A program made the position numbers and the translations under genes. This document shows positions 58,160 to 64,000 of a DNA stretch of 64,000 nucleotides, one piece after another. Location of the stretch: positions 1-64,000 of the forward strand of contig CAJUHH010000011.1 of assembly GCA_910585965.1 (NCBI GenBank). Direction: 5' to 3'. How positions within the stretch are numbered: position 1 is the first letter of the stretch; every line of letters begins with the position of its first letter. The notes under the pieces are model-generated. The model was not told the origin of the DNA. It ran no database searches and was given only the letters and a program-made list of their open reading frames with translations. The stretch comes from an uncultured Lachnospiraceae bacterium. Lineage in GTDB: Bacteria; Bacillota; Clostridia; Lachnospirales; Lachnospiraceae.

Positions 58160-59250
58160 TTAAATAATTCTCATATGCTTCATGTACCCTGTAATGATTT
58201 CTTCTGCCTTATCAGAATCATTTTGCAAATAGACATCGTTATAATTACATTGCTCCAAGATACCTTTTGCCACTCTTTGATAATGACCATCTTTATCTAA
58301 TGCCTTTGCCTGTGCAAGTAAATCTTTTACATCTAATAACAGCGGTATCTGGTCTGACTATTCCTTGTTGCTACATTCCCTCAACAGATTGCTTTTCCAA
58401 TATCTCTTGTTCTTTCCCTTATGATATGTAATCATATTTTTTAATTGGTTTCCGTTTTCAATCTGCCATTTTCGGTATGGTTTCTCAAATAATCTGGTAA
58501 ACTGCTGATAATAGAATTGGTTTATTTTTTCATCCGTCAAATCCGATACCAGCGTTGATTTAAAAACTTCTTTGATTTTCTGTGTTTTTTTCAGAATAAA
58601 TTCAATTCTCATAATATTTTCTTCTAATCTAAATTGAATCGTCTGCTCTAAATGCTTCTTCTTATCATAAATTTTTACTTCTGTTGACGAGTTCCCACGG
58701 TAAAATGTTTCCGATTCTAAGCGTTGTTCCTTTTTATTAATTCCTGAAATTTGCCCTAGCTTCTTAAAACTTTTGGGGAGATTAAACATCATCAATTGCA
58801 AAACTCTGTGATACTTATAAAATTCTTCCTTCAGTTCAAATGTGCAGTTTATTTCCATTTCGCTGAATTTTAGATTTTGCAGATTTACAGTGATTCTATA
58901 TTTTTCATAAAGGTATTGACATATTCGTTTTATCATCCTTTGATATTCCGCAACCGTCATATTTTGCAAATTACCTTGTGACTTATTCCCTATTACAATA
59001 TCCATTCTGGAATAATCCTGTTTTATCCGCTTTGTTTTCTTAGTACCGGCACACATTATACCAAATAAATTATAATCTTCAATTTTCAACCATCTAAAAC
59101 TGCTGCCATCTTCCAATAGATAGGTATATTTCCCATCCCTGTCAATGATAACATTTTCGTGCCTCTGCAATTTTTCAAAATCAATTCTAATAATTCTGAA
59201 TCCTGCAACAACTGTTCTGTCAATTTCTATACGATTAATTACTGCGCTCG
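58160..59250 (-). pseudogene. Replication-initiator-like protein, broken by a stop and probable frameshift
   Basis: From 59170 to 58358 the minus strand encodes 270 residues (QRMIKRICQYLYEKYRITVN; SETFYRGNSSTEVKIYDKKK; MRIEFILKKTQKIKEVFKST) resembling initiator proteins of small integrative elements. After a TAG at 58358-58360 the same frame stays open for 65 residues (VKDLLAQAKALDKDGHYQRV to a TAA at 58160), so the gene has a nonsense mutation. Upstream, ATGAAAGGATG near 59262 would join the frame if an A6 tract had one more A. The family call is tentative; the interruptions are seen directly. Confidence 0.55.
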
Positions 59251-59867
59251 TACTTTTTTACATCCTTTCATCTTATATTTTGATACTTAGTGAATCACCT
59301 TAGACATTTCTTCATGGATCAGCCTGTGTTCCATCCAGTTTTGGCAAATGGTACTGGAATACCTCTGTATTCAGTTGTATCTATTACAAAATTAGGGATT
59401 AGCTAGGCGAATTGCCCATTGACGTACTTCTGAAATATCAGGATAATCATATTCAAAGTTTGTGCGATATTCAAAGCGTATCGTGCCAATCATACATACG
59501 AGTGTTAGCAGCACTCATATACAAAGTCGGTGTTAGCAGCATCGGCTTTTTGTATTTTTCCTAATGAATTTTCCGATTTTCGGAATAAAAAAACCACCAA
59601 GCCTTTATGCCTAGTGGTAAAATACTTGTAGATTCCCCATCCCACGGTTATTGTCTACTTTTGAGTTATGACACCGCAAATAAATTATTCTAAATATCAA
59701 ACTGGATATACTGCTTATCTATAAAATATTCCTAATTGGATAATTCCATCTTTAATCTGTTTAATACTTGCATTGTTGAACTCCTTCCTATAAAACATTT
59801 TTCGTCCAAATGGAGAAAAGCAAACGTAAAAAAATACTCGATGTTTTACCGAATCCCTTTAGCCATC
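59251..59867. other. Gene-poor stretch with hairpins
   Basis: No convincing gene. A 34-residue minus-strand ORF (starting near 59492; MIGTIRFEYRTNFEYDYPDI) is readable and may be debris. Two adjacent hairpins share the loop TTAGCAG (59500-59516 and 59528-59544), the second followed by T-runs. The rest is AT-rich. Confidence 0.5.
59588..59622 (-). terminator. Terminator for minus-strand genes
   Basis: On the minus strand ACCACTAGGC and GGCTTGGTGGT form a stem followed by seven T (plus-strand ACCAC 59593-59597, GTGGT 59614-59618). It lies downstream of the two minus-strand unknown genes. Confidence 0.75.
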
Positions 59868-60260
59868 TCATCTATTGCGAACATATTGACCACAATATCT
59901 TCGTCCTCGCTTATACATATCAATTTGCCATTCAATTTCTTTTTTATCTTCCTCCGATAGTTTATCTATTATTTCTTTAAGTTCTTTTCGTTCAATTTTT
60001 CTTCCCTCGCTATGCTTCATCATTTTATAAACCATTTGAGCATATTCTCTTTTTTCTTCAACTGTTAGAATCTCTTTCTCACCATCTCTTTCATAATAAT
60101 CTTTAATTTCTTTCCAAAATCTATATAACCTACCCATTGAAGATCTGTGTTCATTTGCTTTTTCATCATAATTTCCAGTATTTCCACCTAAAATTATTTC
60201 ACCATTTTTCAACATATAATAATATTGTGGTAATCTATCAATTTCATTAACAATATCCAT
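59868..60260 (-). CDS. Unknown charged helical protein
   Basis: 130 residues with MDIVNEIDRLPQYYYMLKNG at the start and a highly charged helical second half (KEIIDKLSEEDKKEIEWQID). Not recognised. It lies 24 bases after the 304-residue gene on the same strand and probably shares its transcript, ending at the minus-strand terminator near 59600. Confidence 0.5.
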   Translation of the reverse strand: MDIVNEIDRLPQYYYMLKNGEIILGGNTGNYDEKANEHRSSMGRLYRFWKEIKDYYERDGEKEILTVEEKREYAQMVYKMMKHSEGRKIERKELKEIIDKLSEEDKKEIEWQIDMYKRGRRYCGQYVRNR

Positions 60261-60284
60261 ACGCCCACCTCAATTATAATCTTT

Positions 60285-61199
60285 TTATTCTTGAATTGCT
60301 GTTACTATTCCATCTTTAAAATATATATATTTATAATTCGGATAACACCACTGTTCGGTTACTCCCCATTCATACGTTGTTTTATTTATTTTTTCTGGAT
60401 TGCCCCAATTGGATGCCCTAACCTCATCTGCCGTCATCCCAATTTTAGGTTCATTTGCTAAATACTCTTGTTTTTCTTTTTCTTCTGCTTGTCTTTTTTC
60501 CTCTTTCCTCTGTTCCTTTTTTTCTTCCCATTGTTTCCCTGTTTCCGATTCATACTTGATGCATGTACTGTCATCAAACGTAATTGCTATTAGTCCTGTC
60601 CTTATTTCTTCAATTCTTTCTCCTTCATAAACCAATCTTAAATCACTATATTCAGGAATCCAATCATAGGGAAAGATAACTTCAATATGTAAAATATATT
60701 CTTTATCTTCCATTTCTAAGTTAAATCCATCAATTCTTAATTGAATATCACTGTTTGTACTTTCAAAATAAGCATATTCGCCTTGTAAACCATGTAGAAA
60801 CTGATACATCCACTCCTGTTCATCACTAAATCTAAAATAGCCCCCCTGTTCTTTATAATAATGCAACGTCTCGAATGCTTCATAATCACTATTTTCAATT
60901 GCGCTCTGTATTTGTTCCTCCATATATTCTTTCTGCGATGTGATTATTTCTTTGGCTAAGTCGCTAATTTTCGTTTTTGTTTCACCTTTACTAAGTAACG
61001 CTTTTCGTCCAACAATCAGCGCATTTATGTAATCTCCATTATCGTAAAATTTGACCATTTGCTCCCATATATCCTGATTAAAGGGTTCTGCATCCAAAAC
61101 CGGAATAAATTCTGTGTACAAATCATCACAATTCATACATGAAAAAGTTTTTTCACCGTTTTCTGTATATGAAGGTTCTTTCGGGAATTTGTTCGACAA
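60285..61199 (-). CDS. Unknown protein with a C-terminal SmpA/OmlA-like beta domain
   Basis: The 304 residues have a helical N-terminal region with a CMNCDDLY pair of Cys near residue 23, a beta-rich middle (LRLVYEGERIEEIRTGLIAI), a Lys/Glu/Gln coiled stretch, and the C-terminal motif KIGMTADEVRASNWGNPEKI with WGVTEQWCYPNYKYIYFKDG. The last is a recurrent 'GMT..EV..S.WG.P' domain in Firmicutes proteins. Function unknown. There is no signal peptide. Confidence 0.6.
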   Translation of the reverse strand: MSNKFPKEPSYTENGEKTFSCMNCDDLYTEFIPVLDAEPFNQDIWEQMVKFYDNGDYINALIVGRKALLSKGETKTKISDLAKEIITSQKEYMEEQIQSAIENSDYEAFETLHYYKEQGGYFRFSDEQEWMYQFLHGLQGEYAYFESTNSDIQLRIDGFNLEMEDKEYILHIEVIFPYDWIPEYSDLRLVYEGERIEEIRTGLIAITFDDSTCIKYESETGKQWEEKKEQRKEEKRQAEEKEKQEYLANEPKIGMTADEVRASNWGNPEKINKTTYEWGVTEQWCYPNYKYIYFKDGIVTAIQE

Positions 61200-61542
61200 T
61201 AGCTAAAATCGCCATTTATTCATAATTTCATATATCAAAATCTATGTTCGGTAAATCAGTAAATTAGGCGTTTTTATAAGATTTTTAAGGCTATTATGTT
61301 ACACGCAATTCTTGAAAAGCTTGGTTTTCTTTGCCTTTTTAATGTTGACGTATTTTATTATTGTTCGGTAAAACTTAAAAACAACCAAATAGAAGAGTAT
61401 TATTAATGCTTGGACAATCCATTTATCACGCTGACACATGGATACAATAGATATGCACTTTTTATAAAACACTGCTGCCAAATCAAATGTAAACTATCCC
61501 GACTAAAAAATGCCATGACTCGCATCTTTACAAGCAATGGCA
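61200..61542. other. AT-rich stretch without a supportable gene
   Basis: One 60-residue minus-strand frame (61299-61481) with a hydrophobic centre exists but has no ribosome site or relatives I recognise. I see nothing else supportable here. Confidence 0.4.
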
Positions 61543-62034
61543 TTACTGACATCCAGTATTTTCTAATTCCTGTTCCATGATAGTCCTTATCTTATCAATA
61601 TCCGTAAATATCAAATGAATCCCACGGTTATACAACGCAAGCACTTCTCCTAAATTTTCTGTAAGAATCCTGTTTAATTCATTATGTACTGTTACGGGTT
61701 TATTTTCGACTATATGTATATGATCAAAAAATTTTGCAATAATGGGAAAAGCATTCTGAATCAAAAATGCATTCTCTTTCCCTGCAAATTTACCAATGAT
61801 TATTGTATTACATTTTCCATATTTTCTTTTCTTCTTTTCTATAATAACTTTATACTTTTCTACCTGTGAACTTATGGGGATCATCCAATAAAGAGATTGC
61901 TTCTTTTTATCTTGTATTGCATAGAAATGAGGACGGTAATTTCCGTTTTCTTTATTGCTCATCAAGTATCTATCCTGCACCTTATCGAAAAATTCATCTT
62001 TGATATGATAAGAATATCCCTGCCGTATTTCCAT
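61543..62034 (-). CDS. CptN-like toxin of a type III toxin-antitoxin system
   Basis: The 163-residue endoribonuclease toxin is of the ToxN/AbiQ superfamily, CptN-type. Characteristic are the N-terminal YSYHIKDEFFDKVQDRYLMS, NGNYRPHFYAIQDKKK, LYWMIPISSQVEKYKVIIEK, the GKCNTIIIGK strand and NAFLIQNAFPII. Type III toxins are neutralised by an RNA made of tandem pseudoknot repeats encoded directly upstream; such repeats are present here at 62064-62212. AAAGGAG lies 13 bases before the ATG. These systems can act in phage defence and plasmid or element maintenance. Confidence 0.82.
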   Translation of the reverse strand: MEIRQGYSYHIKDEFFDKVQDRYLMSNKENGNYRPHFYAIQDKKKQSLYWMIPISSQVEKYKVIIEKKKRKYGKCNTIIIGKFAGKENAFLIQNAFPIIAKFFDHIHIVENKPVTVHNELNRILTENLGEVLALYNRGIHLIFTDIDKIRTIMEQELENTGCQ

Positions 62035-62063
62035 GTACTATAACATTCTCCTTTGGGCAAACC

Positions 62064-62212
62064 TCTTTTATGTAAATTCCCCACCGACATCAGCCGATGG
62101 GGAGCATTTACGCACTATACCATTTATACCCCACCTGTATAGCAAGTGGCATCATTTACGAACTGAATCACTTATACCCCGCACCATCAGCAAGCGGCAA
62201 ACATTTACTTCT
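62064..62212 (-). ncRNA. Type III antitoxin RNA: three tandem repeats of about 48 nt
   Basis: Reading the minus strand, GTAAATG begins three units at 62208, 62159 and 62111 (periods 49 and 48). Each carries a Cys/Gly-rich stem-loop and the first two end in GGTATAARTG. The third is partly diverged and forms a TCCCCA/TGGGGA stem that may be the terminator before the toxin gene. The layout is that of a CptI/ToxI antitoxin. Confidence 0.78.
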
Positions 62213-62218
62213 ACTCAT

Positions 62219-62247
62219 AGTATATACAGATTATGAGGAATAATCAA
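62219..62247 (-). promoter_or_regulatory. Promoter of the type III toxin-antitoxin locus
   Basis: On the minus strand TTGATT (complement of 62242-62247) and TATACT (complement of 62219-62224) are 17 bases apart, giving a start near 62212, at the first repeat. Confidence 0.7.
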
Positions 62248-62350
62248 CCTGTTTTTCATTTTTTTGCACTGGACTTCTCATCTATTTTTTGATTCTCTGT
62301 AAAACCTCTGTAAATTCATTTGACAATTAGCATTTTTCCTAGTAAATATC

Positions 62351-62909
62351 AGTATTTCAAAGCTTGTGTTCGTTTCCTGCCGTGCCATTTGATGACAGTC
62401 CGGCAAGCAAGGAATCCATGTTGGAAACGCTTGGAAAAGAAATAGACTGTTTCATCGGTCCATGTGACAGTCTGGCATGGAAAGGAAATTATAATATCCT
62501 CGTACTGAAAGAGGGAGAATGCTGTATTGCTGTACCATGAAAACACAGATTATCCCGAAAGAAAAAACTTCAATGGAGCGATTTGGACGGAGAAACACTT
62601 ATGCTTGTAAAACGGGGAAGTTCCCATGTGCTAAACTGCCTGCGTGATGAGATTGAAACAAAGCATCCACGAATTACGATTTTAGAGATTCCCCATTTCT
62701 ACGATACAAATATCTTTAATGAATGTGAGCAGACAGGCTGTATCATGGAAACACTGGATATTTGGAAAGATGTCCACCCGTCCATTGTCACAATGCCTAT
62801 GGAATGGGATTATAAAATGCCCTATGGGATTGTGTACGCTAAAAAACCATCCAAACAGGTACAGGACTTTATCAGTATCATTCAAAATAATTTGGGCAAA
62901 GGGATTTGA
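62351..62909 (+). pseudogene. LysR-family regulator, C-terminal remnant with an internal stop
   Basis: The plus frame encodes the effector-binding domain of a LysR regulator: FPAVPFDDSPASKESMLETL, FIGPCDSLAWKGNYNILVLK, then a TGA near 62538, continuing in frame as KHRLSRKKKLQWSDLDGETL and MLVKRGSSHVLNCLRDE to 62909. The DNA-binding half is missing and the TGA breaks the rest, so it is dead. An ATG at 62601 within it would give at most a partial domain. Confidence 0.8.
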
Positions 62910-63027
62910 CAAGGAAATAACAAGTTTATTTATATATTTCTACAATTTAATTGTTTTTAGACGACTCAACTTAAGACATTATATTGAGGCTGCCCCCAAC
63001 AACCTACCTTAATTGCGCCAATTACTA

Positions 63028-63357
63028 TTACACCACATTGTCGCGATTCTGCCCATTATAAAGAAACCTTCTAACTTCCATAACCAAATCATTCGGATCA
63101 TCATCAATCACTACATAATAAATAATATAATTATCCACATAAATACGATAATAAGAATATCTACGCTCTCGGATAGAACGATATGGTTCAAAAGATTCAG
63201 CCACTGGAAGTCGCTCCATAATAGCAGACTCTACTTTATCCAATAAGTCATTTGCTGCTTTTGGATTTTTCAGTTTCTCTGCAATATAGGTGATTTTTTC
63301 ATCAAGGTCATCATAAAAAAGTGGCAGGTAGCTTAATCTGTACTTTTTACTGAACAT
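63028..63357 (-). CDS. RelE/ParE-family toxin
   Basis: The 109-residue toxin of the type II RelE/ParE superfamily has YLPLFYDDLDEKITYIAEKL, the helical KNPKAANDLLDKVESAI and the C-terminal beta strands with RRYSYYRIYVDNYIIYYVVI and EVRRFLYNGQN. ParE relatives poison gyrase and RelE relatives cut mRNA; the type cannot be decided. It overlaps the antitoxin gene by 11 bases, with the antitoxin first as usual. Confidence 0.87.
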   Translation of the reverse strand: MFSKKYRLSYLPLFYDDLDEKITYIAEKLKNPKAANDLLDKVESAIMERLPVAESFEPYRSIRERRYSYYRIYVDNYIIYYVVIDDDPNDLVMEVRRFLYNGQNRDNVV

Positions 63358-63607
63358 TTATCTTTCTCCGTAGCCCTCCAAAAACTTCCTCATGGCTCAT
63401 CCTTGTATCATTTTCCGCCGCATATCTATCTGTTTTATCTAATGCTGCTTCAACGCCATCCGTCAGCTTTGAATATTCTTCAAGACTAAGCACCACCATC
63501 GCTCCATATCCATTTTTTGTTAAATATACCGGTTCACCCGCATTTACAATTCTCTCAATATCAGGAAACTTATTTCTTAAATCTGAAACAGGTCTAATCT
63601 GTAACAT
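63347..63607 (-). CDS. Phd/YefM-family antitoxin
   Basis: The 86-residue antitoxin starts with the typical MLQIRPVSDLRNKFPDIERI, then YLTKNGYGAMVVLSLEEY, the Phd/YefM DNA-binding fold, and a charged C-terminal tail for toxin binding. The ATG at 63607 is preferred, nine bases after GGGG; an ATG two codons earlier is closer to it. It probably represses its own promoter in the AT-rich stretch 63614-63700. Confidence 0.87.
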   Translation of the reverse strand: MLQIRPVSDLRNKFPDIERIVNAGEPVYLTKNGYGAMVVLSLEEYSKLTDGVEAALDKTDRYAAENDTRMSHEEVFGGLRRKINVQ

Positions 63608-63757
63608 AAGCATTCACCCCTTATCAATATTTTATCTTAACTTTATCATTATCCACATTCTACTCTACTATTCTAAAAAAAGCAACCAATGCAAAAATTT
63701 TTTTAATTTAACCCAACAATACATTTTATTATGTTTCCCTGATTTTTCTATGGCAAA

Positions 63758-63789
63758 TGGCAGTTCCCTTTTCATGAAGAAAACTGCCA
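63758..63789. terminator. Hairpin between the DUF4143 and antitoxin genes
   Basis: TGGCAGTT (63758-63765) and AACTGCCA (63782-63789) form a perfect 8-bp stem. It lies just after the stop of the minus-strand DUF4143 gene and can serve as its terminator. Confidence 0.6.
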
Positions 63790-63791
63790 TC

Positions 63792-64000
63792 TTACTTAGA
63801 ACCTCTATTGCAAACGAAATCAATTTTCAACTCATTGAAGATAATATTCTCCATAGCATGAGTTCCTTCCAGTTGACGGAAATTGGGACGAGCATTGCGT
63901 AACCTCAAATCAGTAAAGTAATATTTGGCCGGTGTGCCGATATACTTCTTCCCCTTGATGTCATATCGGACAGCGCTGTCAATCAGGAAGGAATCACAAA
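63792..64000 (-). CDS. AAA+ ATPase with DUF4143 domain, C-terminal part (runs off the window)
   Basis: The minus frame entering at 64000 reads FLIDSAVRYDIKGKKYIGTP, KYYFTDLRLRNARPNFRQLE and THAMENIIFNEL, conserved in the DUF4143 C-terminal domain of archaeal-type P-loop ATPases. The usual R-G-F-x-V-D-V-G continuation after NEL is absent; KIDFVCNRGSK then stop at 63792 suggests a truncated C-terminus. The ATPase half is outside the window. Confidence 0.72.
   Translation of the reverse strand, partial: CDSFLIDSAVRYDIKGKKYIGTPAKYYFTDLRLRNARPNFRQLEGTHAMENIIFNELKIDFVCNRGSK

Noticed and set aside
61299..61481. 60-residue membrane protein
   Set aside because: No ribosome site, no recognised relatives and a basic tail typical of chance AT-rich frames.
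62064..62212. CRISPR array near the right end
   Set aside because: Repeats of 48-49 nt without distinct spacers, adjacent to a CptN-like gene, fit a type III antitoxin RNA better.

Overview
This window looks like a chromosomal segment of a gut-type Clostridia, most likely Lachnospiraceae. That assignment is an inference from gene order and content: ecfA1-ecfA2-ecfT-truA followed by rplM-rpsI, a T-box in front of aspS-gatCAB, a Clostridium-type bile salt hydrolase, a long-form HPF, many lineage-typical uncharacterised families, and Gram-positive style promoters and ribosome binding sites. Housekeeping genes have a moderately high GC content. Accessory patches are visibly AT-rich.

Layout. (1) 0-4.7 kb: core ECF vitamin-transporter energizing module, tRNA pseudouridine synthase, and ribosomal proteins L13 and S9 behind a strong promoter and a long structured leader. 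(2) 4.7-7.2 kb: an insertion hotspot with relic ORFs, a compact type I toxin with a convergent antisense RNA, IS3 and IS30 debris, and a DUF4160/DUF2442 pair. (3) 7.2-11.6 kb: two overlapping DNA methyltransferase genes behind a promoter whose spacer carries a LexA-like palindrome, then a DUF1848 protein. (4) 11.6-20.5 kb: housekeeping and envelope genes (Dus, GreA, MetF, TrxB with an internal tandem repeat, NlpC/P60 and M23 peptidases, HAD phosphatase, HPF). (5) 20.5-31 kb: CcdA-TlpA fusion, bile salt hydrolase, VWA lipoprotein, then T-box-aspS-gatC-gatA-gatB for indirect Asn-tRNA (and possibly Gln-tRNA) synthesis. (6) 31-37 kb: an ibrA-ibrB pair followed at once by a giant J-domain/TPR protein. 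(7) 37-46 kb: Rpn nuclease, a deletion scar fusing two broken genes, a four-carbon sugar-acid kinase, TetR plus nucleoside phosphorylase, a broken zeta-toxin module, a metallo-hydrolase, a ferredoxin protein and a chemoreceptor. (8) 46-51.9 kb: a graveyard of mobile and defence genes (integrase, LMW-PTP stub, frameshifted Mrr, DUF262, Rpn and SMC-like fragments) around an intact DUF2971 gene. (9) 52-57.1 kb: a two-component system with its ABC exporter and an LMW phosphatase. (10) 57.2-64 kb: the right end of a decayed Tn916-like element (rep, xis, int), unknown genes, a type III CptIN toxin-antitoxin locus, a LysR relic, a ParE/Phd pair and the end of a DUF4143 ATPase gene.

The strongest unexplained signal is a repeated non-coding element. 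Two intergenic copies (21964-22368 and 31003-31378) share a gap-free 163-bp core at about 80% identity, with substitutions that preserve pairing in three stems. Each core is enclosed in a long inverted repeat of 100-121 bp whose sequence is unrelated between the copies. A third, core-less inverted repeat (36880-37005) shares the terminal bases of the second copy and is flanked by a 9-bp target duplication, which suggests mobility.

Many toxin-antitoxin and restriction remnants sit at the junctions between housekeeping blocks, so the accessory regions look like repeatedly used insertion sites.
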